Shown one piece after another: positions 33,998-42,900 of a DNA stretch of 64,000 bases (position 1 is its first letter; each line of letters begins with the position of its first letter). Source of the DNA: Gracilaria vermiculophylla (taxonomy: Eukaryota; Rhodophyta; Florideophyceae; Gracilariales; Gracilariaceae); NCBI GenBank assembly GCA_019155205.2, contig JAHNZQ020000092.1, positions 897,713-961,712 on the forward strand, given 5' to 3'. The notes under the pieces are model-generated. The model saw nothing but the letters and a program-made list of their open reading frames with translations. It did not search any database and was not told the origin of the DNA. Made by a program: the position numbers and the translations under genes.

Positions 33998-34375
33998 TTC
34001 TATAATAGAGAAGGTGACAAAGAGGATCGAGCGGGAGGGGGGGTGGCGACGGATCGGGTAGGAGGCGCGAGGTGTCTGTGGCGCACGGCAATGGAGACGC
34101 AGCGCATGGATGAGGGGAGGAGGGGCAATGCGCGGAATCGCAACGAGCGATGCAGCTGCTCGCGGCACCGGTGAATTTCACAAAACCAGCTGCGCCACCG
34201 GTGCAGGTGGCGTTGATCGCTGGGCTTTTGGCCGCCCACAGCATCATGGGTGACCGCCACCAGCGGCTTTTCTGCGGCCGCCAGTGTCGCTGTAGTCGCT
34301 TAAGCATGTCTCCCAGGGCGCAGCGCTATCTCGCAGCCATAGCTGCAACGCAAATGCTCGTATCAGCCTGCGGCC
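33998..34375. other. upstream region of ATP synthase gamma
   Basis: GC-rich stretch with open frames that are shadows of each other; no convincing gene. It should hold the promoter of the gamma subunit gene. Confidence 0.4.
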
Positions 34376-34409
34376 TTTGACCCCCACGGGAATCCGCGTG
34401 GGGGTCAAA
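34376..34409. repeat. 13-bp perfect hairpin
   Basis: TTTGACCCCCACG (34376-34388) pairs perfectly with 34397-34409 around an 8-nt loop. It could be an RNA hairpin or a small inverted-repeat remnant. Confidence 0.65.
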
Positions 34410-34599
34410 AGATGTGCCTTCCGACGCGATGTAATCATTCCAATCGCATATGACACCACTGGGCACCCCAGTCTGTTTCTGCGTTGCGTACAATTTGAAA
34501 ACGAATTTCAAAGGGCTCTCCGTTCTCATCACAAGCACATACTATTTCATGTATAATTCGCAACCTTTCTATGCTGGAAGCGGGGATGATCGCGGAATA

Positions 34600-34808
34600 T
34601 GTCCTTGAATTCTCGTCTCCTTAAGTGTGCTTTTATATCATCCCTCTCTATCAAAGAATCCTCAGTCTTTGAGCGATACAGATATGCTCCATGTATTATT
34701 CTATGGTCAATCGGGCGCCGGAAAGTGTGCACGACTTAGTTGCGTGCTGCGTGGCTTGTTGGGGCAGGCCGTTGAAAAGAAACCAGTTACTCACAGAACA
34801 CTGGTACT
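34600..34808 (+). pseudogene. RFC3-like clamp-loader fragment (Walker A region)
   Basis: The frame reads YHPSLSKNPQSLSDTD, then LHVLFYGQSGAGKCARL and VLRGLLGQAVEK, which fits the beginning of the AAA+ module of replication factor C subunit 3/5 (family pattern: YHP-L, P-H-L-L-F-Y-G-P-S-G-A-G-K-K-T-R). In the Walker A box the conserved Pro is Gln and the Lys-Thr pair after the P-loop Lys is changed to Cys-Ala, so nucleotide binding is doubtful. Homology stops at the long hairpin at 34808. It is most likely a copied gene piece, not a working clamp loader. Confidence 0.5.
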
Positions 34809-34867
34809 GGAGATAAAGCAAATCGGAGTCTCACTTGGTAGTGAGACTCCGATTTGCCTTATCTCCA
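34808..34867. repeat. 28-bp near-perfect hairpin with 4-nt loop
   Basis: 34808-34835 is the inverse complement of 34840-34867 with a single A.C mismatch (34817/34858); the loop is TGGT. Neither a transposon terminal repeat nor an LTR. A transcript across it would form a long dsRNA hairpin. Confidence 0.8.
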
Positions 34868-36053
34868 CGTCCACTCTCAAATCCCTGTTCAAAAAGAGCT
34901 GCGCTATGTCATTCATCGACTGCACCGTAACGCATGACATGCTGGAGGGTCGTTCAAACAAGTAGGATCCGTGGAACTCAAACTTCGAGAGGCAGCTCCC
35001 GAGCTACATTGAGAAAGAGAACAAACTCAAACCAACTTGCTCATTCCCCGGAACAGAGCTTTGCACTACTTTGTGAGGTGAACATTTGTCGAATTCATGT
35101 TGGCCATGCAGTACTAAAGTACAAGTCACACCAAATATCATGTGCGTCGACAGATTACTCAAGTCCAACCAGCGATAAACCAAATCAAAAGGCGTTATAA
35201 TACCTGGGTTCCCCACTAGCTACCTTCTTCAAAATTGAGTATCCAATAGCTACCTTTTTTCTTATAGTTTAAGAACTCCAACGCTTTTAAAAAAATACTT
35301 CTTAGTTTCAGGAACATAGCAACAGCAACCTCCGCGACCATTTTTATCCTCTGTCTCAGATTCTGCACACGAGAATGTAGAGAAGGCGTGACTGCACAAC
35401 CACTCTGTGCTCAGTTTCTTCCACAAAGCATACCAATATGGAAGGGCTGGAGCGGTTCGGGACTGATGCCAAAGTTCATCGCACGGTCAAGAACATTGAT
35501 TGGTTGGAGCAGCAGGTCAGAGATGCGTTTCCTTTCGTCTTCTAGCAGAAGCCGATGAACGAGATCAATCCTGATTTGTTCGCTATACGGAGAGCCTGCA
35601 CTTTGAAATGTATGATTAAGTGCCAAGAACGAGTGCACAGGCTCCCGCTCGCACCGGGGCCCGAGATGTCCATGATTCTATGCGGGGGGCCAAGTATACT
35701 GATCTGCAGGATAAAGGGCAGGGCAGAGGTAAAGTTTTAAGAAGGAAGGCAAAGCACGGCGACAAGAATCAGTGATTTGTCGAACCCCATGCTGCCTGCA
35801 CAGCTCAGAAAAGCAACATTGATGGGTTGGCTGATATCAATTTGAATAGGCCTGGTAGCAACTCTGATCATGGTCATTCGTAAGAAGACCAGCCACTGAC
35901 TGGATGAATTAATAAGTCGCTATGGTCACGCTCATTTTGCACTGAACTTGGACAATGAGCGAAACTGGCGTGTTTATACCATTCGTAGATTACAGACCAG
36001 GACAACGAAATGATGCTTCTGCGAAGCTGAAAAGTTAGTACTGTTAACCCGTT
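34868..36053. other. spacer; doubtful minus-strand frame at 35411-35638
   Basis: The minus-strand frame at 35411-35638 has protein-like composition (IRIDLVHRLLLEDERKRISDLL) but is only 75 codons and unrecognised. The rest shows no gene. Confidence 0.3.
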
Positions 36054-36635
36054 TTACGTTACAATGCTAATGAGCACAATGTTCTCCCCTCTGATTAGCA
36101 ACTGGCCTGCTCTTCGAACATCGAGTCCATAGTCCTTGATCGAGGCATCTCTGACGACCACATTCATATGTCGGTCAAACGCGACCACAGTACCTTCCAC
36201 ACACCCCCGGATTCGGTGACGCTCTCTCATACGAATGCGCAAGACAAGTCTGTTTGCCACGGCTCGACTGAGAAGCTCAAGCGGACCCAGTGCCGCCTTG
36301 TCATGGATCGCCTGAAGCACACCAACACGCCGCTCGCGATGCGCAGCGTGCTGCGCAGGTTCTCGCCGTCGTTTTTTGGATAGGGCTGCCTGATTGACCG
36401 TGACTTGCACCGGTTTTAAGATACGAAACGGCGCGAACTCCAAATGAGCGCATGCTGCTACATTGTTAACCGGCTGAGCTTTGTCGAATATCGCTCGGTC
36501 TCGCGCTGTGGGCAGTGCGTCGCGGAAGGCTGAGAGTGGCTGTTGCAGCGCTAGGTCAGGGTCGAATTGCTCGGAGAACGGGTTCAACGTGACGTTGTGT
36601 GAGGGGCCAGAATCGTCCGGATGTTGGTGCGCCAT
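36054..36635 (-). CDS. Sm-like protein, LSM11-like
   Basis: A 193-aa protein from ATG 36635. The N-terminal 115 residues are disordered, with a basic patch (SKKRRREP, about 85-92). Residues about 117-193 form a C-terminal Sm fold: GPLELLSRAVANRLVLRIRM (helix, strand 1), then GTVVAFDRHMNVVV (Sm1 motif with Asp and Asn) and LLIRGENIVLISIV (Sm2 motif, I-R-G-x-N). A leading GP-L-L helix, the AFD core and the RGEN-[IV]-L box at the very end are as in LSM11 of the U7 snRNP, though the insertion between Sm1 and Sm2 of animal LSM11 is short here. SmD2-like or other LSM proteins are alternatives. Role: RNA-binding ring subunit in the nucleus. Divergent upstream neighbour lies far off. Confidence 0.65.
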   Translation of the reverse strand: MAHQHPDDSGPSHNVTLNPFSEQFDPDLALQQPLSAFRDALPTARDRAIFDKAQPVNNVAACAHLEFAPFRILKPVQVTVNQAALSKKRRREPAQHAAHRERRVGVLQAIHDKAALGPLELLSRAVANRLVLRIRMRERHRIRGCVEGTVVAFDRHMNVVVRDASIKDYGLDVRRAGQLLIRGENIVLISIVT

Positions 36636-36953
36636 GCTGACAGAGTGTGGGCGAGCTCAGCGCCTGGCGCAGTCTGCGAATCTACACATGGTATCTGGTC
36701 AAAACAGAAATGTCGGCGGGAAAACACAGAGGGAGCGTTTGTTTTGGTAATCCAGGGTGGTGGCTTGCCTTTGATGCGTCGGTTTTGCAAATCACTCTCC
36801 CAAGACGTGAGAGCGTGAGAGGGTGCGAGGAACCGCCTAAAAGAGCTCTTTCCGAGGGTTACAATAGCACTAGCTAGAACGTCGAGTTCAGGCGTGGCTT
36901 TGATGGCGAAATTTGTATGTCGCAATGCGGCGCCCTGACGGCCACACCCCCGT
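36636..36953. other. spacer between LSM11-like and hydrolase genes
   Basis: Holds the promoter side of the LSM11-like gene and the 3' flank of the next minus-strand gene. No gene seen. Confidence 0.4.
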
Positions 36954-38081
36954 TCACCCAGTTTTGAGCTGGTGAACAACGGCGTCCACCATGCGCACTA
37001 TGTCCAAGTGACCAGCCTCGACAGACACAACGCGCCGCGCTAAGCCAGCGCACGCGCCCCGCTCCACTACGCCATCGCCGTCCACCATCTCGCCGTCCAC
37101 GTCGACGACCACTCCACTGCCCTCGACGCATACGTCCACAACGCCCCTCCCACCGCGGCCCAACTGCGCGACGGCGTCGAACGCGGCCGCCAGCCGGCGC
37201 CGCTGATCCTTCGGGACCATGGGCTCCTCGCTATAGTCCGGCCCCTCAACGTGGGGCAACGCCGACCGCCCCCTTCGATTGGGCAGCATCCCAAGCTCCA
37301 CTGCCATCGACCCATAGTCAATGGGTCTCTCGCGCACGCTCTTCATGCAGTCACTGAACTTGTGCGCGTCGCCCACGGGCATGAGCCCGTCGCCCGCGGC
37401 GGTGAGGTTGGCCACTCGCGGTGAGACGGGAGCGATGCATGCGGACGCGGCTCGCACGTCTGGGCGCTCGTCAAGCGCGAGGCGCAGAAGGGGGCACGCC
37501 GAGCCGTGTGCCACCAAGACGCACTGGTCGCATTGCAGCGCATGTGCCAAGCGCTGCGCAAACGCGCCGTCAAGAATTGTCTGGCTGGTTTGCCTCCAGT
37601 CGTAACCTAGAGCGCGCACGCGGTACTTGCTTCTCAGGCGCGCCAGGGGACCGGTAGAAGGTAGAGACAGGCAGTGCGAGAAATGGGCGCCGTAGGCATC
37701 GCAACTGATGGCGGCATATTCCACGGCATGCTCGTCGTCTACGACGGTGGTTCTGTCACTAAGCAGCAGTTGGTAGATCCATTGGAAGTGATCGCGCGAC
37801 AAGGGTGCCAAGAACAGGGGCAGTTCGCTTTGCGCGTGGCGCAGAAGGGTACCCTGGAACGAAGGGATGAAAACGACGGTGAGTGAAGAAGCAGTGGTGG
37901 CGGAAGCGGTGGCAGACGGTGTGGGCGAAGTTGTGGGCAAGTCCGCAGACTGGCGGTACTGCAAGTATTGAGACCGGGTGAGCTTGTGAAGATGTGCTGC
38001 GCAGAGGTGTGGGGCGGAGCTGAGTGCCGCGAAAAGCGCGAGCGTGAGCGAAGCAGCTGCGGCCGCCGGCAAGAGGCGCAT
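36954..38081 (-). CDS. LCAT-family alpha/beta hydrolase-like protein, secreted or ER
   Basis: A 375-aa protein; ATG 38081 (MRLLPAAAAASLTLALFAAL) gives a classic signal peptide, and the upstream in-frame codon at 38117 is GTG. Features of the lecithin:cholesterol acyltransferase/PDAT family: VFIPSFQGTLLR (oxyanion region, about 68-80), RALGYDWRQ (about 165, the hallmark YDWR), the nucleophile-elbow region VLVAHGSACP (about 196), GDGLMPVGDAHKF, VDGDGVV (candidate catalytic Asp) and VEAGHLDIV near the end (candidate His). In the elbow the family H-S-x-G reads H-G-S-A, so the Ser is displaced by one or lost. The protein may be an inactive relative or use a shifted Ser. It shares a 248-bp divergent promoter region with the PP2C gene. 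Confidence 0.65.
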   Translation of the reverse strand: MRLLPAAAAASLTLALFAALSSAPHLCAAHLHKLTRSQYLQYRQSADLPTTSPTPSATASATTASSLTVVFIPSFQGTLLRHAQSELPLFLAPLSRDHFQWIYQLLLSDRTTVVDDEHAVEYAAISCDAYGAHFSHCLSLPSTGPLARLRSKYRVRALGYDWRQTSQTILDGAFAQRLAHALQCDQCVLVAHGSACPLLRLALDERPDVRAASACIAPVSPRVANLTAAGDGLMPVGDAHKFSDCMKSVRERPIDYGSMAVELGMLPNRRGRSALPHVEGPDYSEEPMVPKDQRRRLAAAFDAVAQLGRGGRGVVDVCVEGSGVVVDVDGEMVDGDGVVERGACAGLARRVVSVEAGHLDIVRMVDAVVHQLKTG

Positions 38082-38329
38082 GTCGCGGCGCGGCGGAAAA
38101 CGACTTTGACGCCGCACCGATAAGCTTGATGTTCATCGGTGGCGACGGCGGCGATGATGCGCGAGGGCGCGCATATGGGGCGCGCCCACGTGGCGGTCTG
38201 CTCGCCGTTGATTGCAAGCCGCACTGGGTTCGGCCTCCAACTGACGAGTTAGGGCGTATCTCCATCTCCTAGCTAGAGCTGCGTTACGCAAGCTCTCAGA
38301 TCAAGCGCCGGCGCGCAGAGAGAATTGCA

Positions 38330-39313
38330 ATGGGGAACGGGGCTAACACTGGCGCGGCGTTCAGCACGGCGGTGACGCTCGACGTGCGCCGCGCGCCCGG
38401 CGACGCGCGGTGGCTGCGCGCGCACGCAGCGCCTCTGCGGCGCAGGGCGGCACAAGCGGCGCGGTCGCCGCGCGCGGCGCGCATGCTGTTCAACTGGGGC
38501 AAGCTGTGGTCGTCCGAGGAGCCGGACACGCCGCAAAAGCTGAACTGGTCGATCGGGTACAGCTACCTGGCGCACCCGGAGAAGAACACGGGCGAGGACG
38601 CGTTCTTCGTGGAGGGCAACGCGATCGGGGTGTTTGACGGGGTGTCCGGGGCGTTCGAGACGCGCGGCGTGGACCCGCGGCTGTACAGCCAGACGCTAGC
38701 GGCGCTGACGCGCGACCTGGTGCGCGAGCTGGGCGCCGCCAACGTGGTGAAGGCGGCGTACCGGGCGGCGGAGCAGAACGGGCAGGTGGGGGCGTCGACG
38801 GCGTGCGTGGTGGGCATGGACCGGTATGCGCGGTTGTTCGGCATCAACCTGGGCGACTCGGGGGTGCGCGTTGTGCGGGGGAGCAAGCTGCTGTTCCGCA
38901 CTCGCGAGCAGCAGCACTTCTTCAACTGCCCGTACCAGCTGGGGACGGACAGCGAGGACGCGCTGGCCATGGGACAGAACGTCCAGCAGAAGCTGGCGAG
39001 CGGCGACTGGGTCATTGTGGCGACGGATGGGCTGTTCGATAATGTGAGCAACGAGGACATTGTGGCGGAGGCGGCGGCGGCGGGGGATGCGATGCAGCTG
39101 GCGGAGCGGCTGGGCGAGCTGGCGGCGGCGCGCGCGGTGGACAGCACGTTCGCCAGCCCTTTCATGGCGGCGGCGGCGCAGGCGGGCGTGGCGTGGCAGG
39201 GCGGCAAAGCCGATGACATCACCGTTGTCGTGGCTCGCGTGGAGGAGGACGAGCGGCTGGGCGTGACCAGCCTGCTGTCGACGCTGCCGGAGACGGCCGA
39301 CGCCGCTGAGTAA
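38330..39313 (+). CDS. PP2C-type protein phosphatase, PTC7-like
   Basis: A 327-aa metal-dependent Ser/Thr phosphatase. Motifs in order: GEDAFFV (metal Asp, about residue 88), IGVFDGVSGAFETRGVDPRLYS (second metal Asp; the GVDPRLYS box is typical of PTC7), GASTACVV, GINLGDSGVRVVR, TREQQHFFNCPYQLG (PTC7 hallmark), VIVATDGLFDNVS (Asp) and GKADDITVVVARV (final metal Asp). PTC7 proteins act in mitochondria, for example on coenzyme Q synthesis in yeast, or in plastids in plants. The first 50 residues are Arg/Ala-rich and could be a targeting peptide; an internal Met at 52 (MLFNWGKLW) would start a shorter form. Intronless, very GC-rich. The downstream deubiquitinase begins 107 bases later on the same strand. 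Confidence 0.9.
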   Translation: MGNGANTGAAFSTAVTLDVRRAPGDARWLRAHAAPLRRRAAQAARSPRAARMLFNWGKLWSSEEPDTPQKLNWSIGYSYLAHPEKNTGEDAFFVEGNAIGVFDGVSGAFETRGVDPRLYSQTLAALTRDLVRELGAANVVKAAYRAAEQNGQVGASTACVVGMDRYARLFGINLGDSGVRVVRGSKLLFRTREQQHFFNCPYQLGTDSEDALAMGQNVQQKLASGDWVIVATDGLFDNVSNEDIVAEAAAAGDAMQLAERLGELAAARAVDSTFASPFMAAAAQAGVAWQGGKADDITVVVARVEEDERLGVTSLLSTLPETADAAE

Positions 39314-39419
39314 AAAAACGCCGCCGCACGCGCGCCGACATGGCGCGGCGCGCGCCTGAAAAGCGCGCCGCGCGATACGGCGCGCCGCCTCACGCGCGCC
39401 GCGCCGCGCGTTGCCCGCC

Positions 39420-39729
39420 ATGGCCACCATCGTGCGCGCCGCGCCCCCCATGCAGTTCGGCACCCTCACGCTCGAGCAGTGGGACGCCACTCTATCGCGC
39501 CCGGACGCGCCGCGTCCCGACCCCTCCCCGTCGCCGCCGCGCGCTCCCACCTGGGCCGACCGCGTCGCCTCCGGCCGCGCCGGCGTGCAGCGCCCGCACC
39601 GCTTGCCGCCGCCCTCCTCCGCGCGCTCCGCTCCGCGCCCGCCTTCCGCGCCCGCGCCTGCGCCCGCGTCCGCGTCCGTATCTGCGTCCGCGCCCGCGCC
39701 CGCGCCCGTGCCCGCGCCCGCGCCCGCGA

Positions 39730-39803
<74 letters not shown>

Positions 39804-41036
39804 ACGCCTGCGCCTGCGCCCCCTGCGCGCGCCGCCAGCGCATGGAGCGTGCCCAACGCGGCCGTGCGATCGCGCGGCACTGCCGTGCCCGCGCCGACTC
39901 TCGCACCCGCGCCCACGGCGGCAGCAGCAGCGGCGGCAGCGGCCGTGGGCGGCGCGTACGCCGTGACCAACGGCTCGGCGGCGGTGCCGCGGCGGCGCGT
40001 GCGCGGGCTGGTGAACTGCGGCAACTCATGCTTCATCAACGCGGTGCTGCAGGCGCTGATGGCGTGCGAGGCGTTCCGCAGGCTGCTGCTGACGCGCGGG
40101 CGCGACGACGAGCGGACGCCGCTGATGAGCAAGTTCGTGCGGCTGGCCGAGCAGATGAGCGAGGCGGCGGGGCAGGCGGACGGGGCGGAGGAGGAGGCGG
40201 CGGCGGGGGCGGTGGCAGGGGCAATGGGGGCGGCGGCGATGGAGGGCGACGTGGTGGTGGACGAGGACGACGCAGTGCTGCCGGACTGGATGTTGGACAT
40301 CTTTCAGCCGGGGGGTGGGTCGCAGGAGGACGCGGAGGAGTTTTTGACGTACGTGCTCAACGCGCTGCACGAAGAGCAGTTGGCGCTGGGGGGGGCGGAC
40401 GGGGGGGGAGAGGACGGCGGGGGAGGAGAAGAAGTGGGTGGGGAGGGGTGGGAGGAGATGACGCGGGGGGGGCGCAGCGTACACATCCGGGGGGGGGAGT
40501 GGGAGGCGAGCGCGGTGGCGGAGGTGTTCGGAGGGACGCTGCGGGGGGAGGTGCGGCGGGCGGGCGAGAAGGCGTCGGTGACGCGCGAGCCGTTCTGGAC
40601 GCTGAGCGTGGAAGTGGAGCGGGGGGGGTTGGGCGTACGCGACGTGGAGGAGGCGGTGGAGCGGTACTTCGCGGCGGCGGAGGTGGGGGGGGGAGGGCGG
40701 CGCGTGGTGACGGTGGCGCGCGCGCCGGCCGTGCTGGTGCTGCACCTCAAGCGCTTCTGGCGCAACGCGGCGACGGGGGCGCTGGAGAAGGTGGCGCGCG
40801 TCGTGCCGCTGGCGGAGCGCGTGGCCGTAGGCGGCCGCGCGTACGCGCTGCGCGCCGTCGTCACACACGTGGGCCGCGACCTCGCCGGCGGCCACTACAC
40901 GTGCGACGTGCGCGCCCCACCCGCCGCCGCCGCCGAGTGGCTCTCCTGCGACGACGCGCGCGTGCTGCGCGCCGCCCTGCCACGCGTGCTGCGCCGCCCG
41001 GCCTACCTCCTCTTCTACGCCGCCGCCGACTGAGCC
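39420..41036 (+). CDS. ubiquitin carboxyl-terminal hydrolase (USP/UBP family)
   Basis: A protein of about 537 aa from ATG 39420 (MATIVRAAPPMQ); the nominal upstream codon at 39411 is TTG. Residues about 30-180 are Pro/Ala low complexity, coded by an array of GCGCCC hexamers. The catalytic part has the Cys box RGLVNCGNSCFINAVLQAL (about 197), a middle with QEDAEEFLTYVLNALHEE, HLKRFW, and the His box VGRDLAGGHYTCDV followed by WLSCDDARV (Asp). The Cys/His/Asp triad is complete. A QEDAEEF box and compact size suggest a USP10/UBP-like enzyme. It removes ubiquitin from substrates; site of action unknown. Runs of G in the coding strand (40380-40700) are poly-Gly insertions. Confidence 0.9.
39650..39835 (+). 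repeat. GCGCCC hexanucleotide array coding (Pro-Ala)n
   Basis: About 25-30 near-perfect tandem copies of the hexamer CGCCCG inside the deubiquitinase gene, coding a Pro-Ala rod. Variants (gtccg, gtgcc, ctgcg) cluster at the edges while the centre is perfect, as expected for slippage. Both strands are open in several frames because of the repeat. Confidence 0.9.
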
Positions 41037-41160
41037 TCCAATTTTCAACTGCTCTTCCCGCTTCGCAATTGACCCCAATTTTCAACTGCTTTTGTCGCCC
41101 CGCATTTGCCCAAGTCGCGCAATTGCACCCGAGTTTCAACTGCTTTATCAGATACGCAAT
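41037..41160 (+). promoter_or_regulatory. threefold TTTCAACTGCT repeat between USP and SQD2
   Basis: TTTCAACTGCT occurs near 41043, 41080 and 41133, each followed after 10-20 bases by CGCAATTG or CGCATTTG. The spacing is irregular (about 37 and 53 bases). The repeats lie after the stop codon of the deubiquitinase and 230-350 bases before the SQD2 start, so they could be promoter elements of SQD2 or 3'-end signals. Confidence 0.5.
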
Positions 41161-41388
41161 TGCGCCACCCCCCGCCACCCCCCAAAAGGCGCACCACCGC
41201 CGCCAACCAATCGCCCCGCCCCGGCGACCACTGCATCCCGCCTGCACACCGCACGCGCGCGCGCCCCACGCCCGCCCCCACAGCTGCCCGACCCCGCCCC
41301 CTCGCCGCATCCACCCCACTCCCCCCCCCTCGCGCGCCCCTCGCTCGCCCCCCCCTCCTCCCCCGCCCTCGCCCCGTCCTGCCACTCC

Positions 41389-42900
41389 ATGGCCGCCGCG
41401 TCTTTCTTAACCGCGCCGCCTTGCCGCGCCCACCCCCCCCTCTTCGTCCCCGCCGCCTGCCCCGCGCTCTCCCCCCTCCATCACCACCGCCACCGCAGGC
41501 TCCACTCCCCTATGCAGACCCGCGTTTACGCGCGCGCCGACACCGGCACCACCAGCGAGGAGGCCGTCGCCGCCGCCACCGCCCGCCACTCCTACGCCGT
41601 CGCCTCCGGCGAGAACCTGCAGCTCGCCGCTACCCCACCCCGCCGCGTCGCCCTGCTCGTCGAGCCCTCCCCCTTCACCCACACCTCCGGCTACTCCAAC
41701 CGCTTCAAGAACCTCATCGTCCAGTTGCGCGCCGCCGGCGACGACGTGCTCGTCATCGTGCCCGACAACGACCCGCGCGCCCCCACCGAGTTTGAAGGCG
41801 CCACCATCGTCAACGTCCCTGGCTTCCGTTTCCCTCTGTACCGCCGCATCACCCTCACCCTCGGCCTGCGCGGCGTGTACCGCGCCCTCAAGCGCTTTGA
41901 CCCGGACGTCATCCACCTCACTACACCGGGCTTCCTCATCTTCGCCACCCTGTTGTACGCCCGCCTGCTGCGCAAAGCGCTGCTGCTCAGCTATCACACC
42001 CATCTGCCCATCTACGCCAAGGACTACGGCCTGGGGTCACTGCAGCGCGTCGTGTGGACCATGCTGCGCCTGCAGCACAACCGCGCCGACTTCACCCTCA
42101 CCACCTCCCCTCAGCTGTGCGAGGAGCTCGTGCACAACGGCTTTCAGCGCGTTGGCCTGTGGCGCAAGGGCATCGACACCGTCGTCTTCCACCCGCGCTT
42201 CAAGAGCGCCGCCATGCGCCACCGCCTCACTCATGGCAACCCGCACCTGCCGCTGCTCATCTACGTTGGCCGCATCGGCGCCGAGAAGAACCTCATCTTC
42301 TTCAAGCAGCTCATGCGCCGCTTTGCGCACTGCCGCCTGGCGCTCGTGGGCGACGGCCCGTACATGCGCACGCTGCAGCGCGAGCTGTCGCCGCAAAACA
42401 CCGTCTTCACCGGCATCCTGCACGGCGAGGAGCTCAGCAGTGCCTTTGCGTCCGCCGACGTGTTCGTCATGCCGTCCGAGTCGGAGACGCTGGGCTTCGT
42501 CGTGTTGGAGAGCATGGCGTCGGGCGTGCCCGTCGTGGGCGCCAACGCCGGCGGCATCCCGGACATCATTGCCGACGGCGTCAACGGCTTCCTGTTCGCG
42601 CCGGGCAGCCAGGAGCAGTGCGGCGAGCGCGTGCAGCAGCTGCTTCACGACGACGACCTGCGCCGACGCATGGGGCGCGCCGCCAGGGACGAGGCGCTCA
42701 AGTGGTCGTGGGAGGCGTCGGCGGCCGCCACGCGCAACGTCGGCTACGGCCGCGCCATCTCCAACTTCAAGTACCGCGCCATGGGCGGCTTGGGGCTCCC
42801 GCGCTCGCTCACGTGGTTGCGGTGGGTGCGCGTCAAGCTGGCCATGCTCAAGCGCCGCCTCTTCGGCCGCCTGCTGCTGGCGCTCAACGGCACGCAGTAG
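41389..42900 (+). CDS. SQD2: sulfoquinovosyl transferase SQD2 (plastid)
   Basis: A 503-aa GT4-family glycosyltransferase that moves sulfoquinovose from UDP-sulfoquinovose to diacylglycerol, the last step of sulfolipid (SQDG) synthesis for thylakoid membranes. Start ATG 41389 (MAAASFLTAPPCRA) gives a plastid-targeting N-terminus of about 75 residues. The N-lobe opens RRVALLVEPSPFTHTSGYSNRF, with HLTTPGFLIF and YHTHLPIYAKDYG; the C-lobe has YVGRIGAEKNL, LVGDGPY, and the sugar-nucleotide EX7E box in MPSESETLGFVVLESMASG, then GANAGGIPDII. All these fit SQD2. C-rich upstream DNA stays open in frame but needs no translation. The acyltransferase gene follows 172 bases downstream on the same strand. 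Confidence 0.93.
   Translation: MAAASFLTAPPCRAHPPLFVPAACPALSPLHHHRHRRLHSPMQTRVYARADTGTTSEEAVAAATARHSYAVASGENLQLAATPPRRVALLVEPSPFTHTSGYSNRFKNLIVQLRAAGDDVLVIVPDNDPRAPTEFEGATIVNVPGFRFPLYRRITLTLGLRGVYRALKRFDPDVIHLTTPGFLIFATLLYARLLRKALLLSYHTHLPIYAKDYGLGSLQRVVWTMLRLQHNRADFTLTTSPQLCEELVHNGFQRVGLWRKGIDTVVFHPRFKSAAMRHRLTHGNPHLPLLIYVGRIGAEKNLIFFKQLMRRFAHCRLALVGDGPYMRTLQRELSPQNTVFTGILHGEELSSAFASADVFVMPSESETLGFVVLESMASGVPVVGANAGGIPDIIADGVNGFLFAPGSQEQCGERVQQLLHDDDLRRRMGRAARDEALKWSWEASAAATRNVGYGRAISNFKYRAMGGLGLPRSLTWLRWVRVKLAMLKRRLFGRLLLALNGTQ

Noticed and set aside
33998..34168. Longer N-terminus for ATP synthase gamma
   Set aside because: ATG 33997 already gives a normal mitochondrial presequence; the extra 57 residues are Pro/Arg-rich upstream DNA.
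38563..40300. Long minus-strand frames opposite the PP2C and deubiquitinase genes
   Set aside because: They are Arg/Ser/Ala-rich, have no motifs and mirror GC-rich codon use of the real genes on the plus strand.
40026..41078. 350-codon minus-strand His/Arg-rich frame
   Set aside because: Shadow of the deubiquitinase coding strand.
39479..41410. 643-codon plus-strand frame overlapping the deubiquitinase
   Set aside because: Extreme Arg/Gly composition; it is the shifted frame of the motif-bearing protein.
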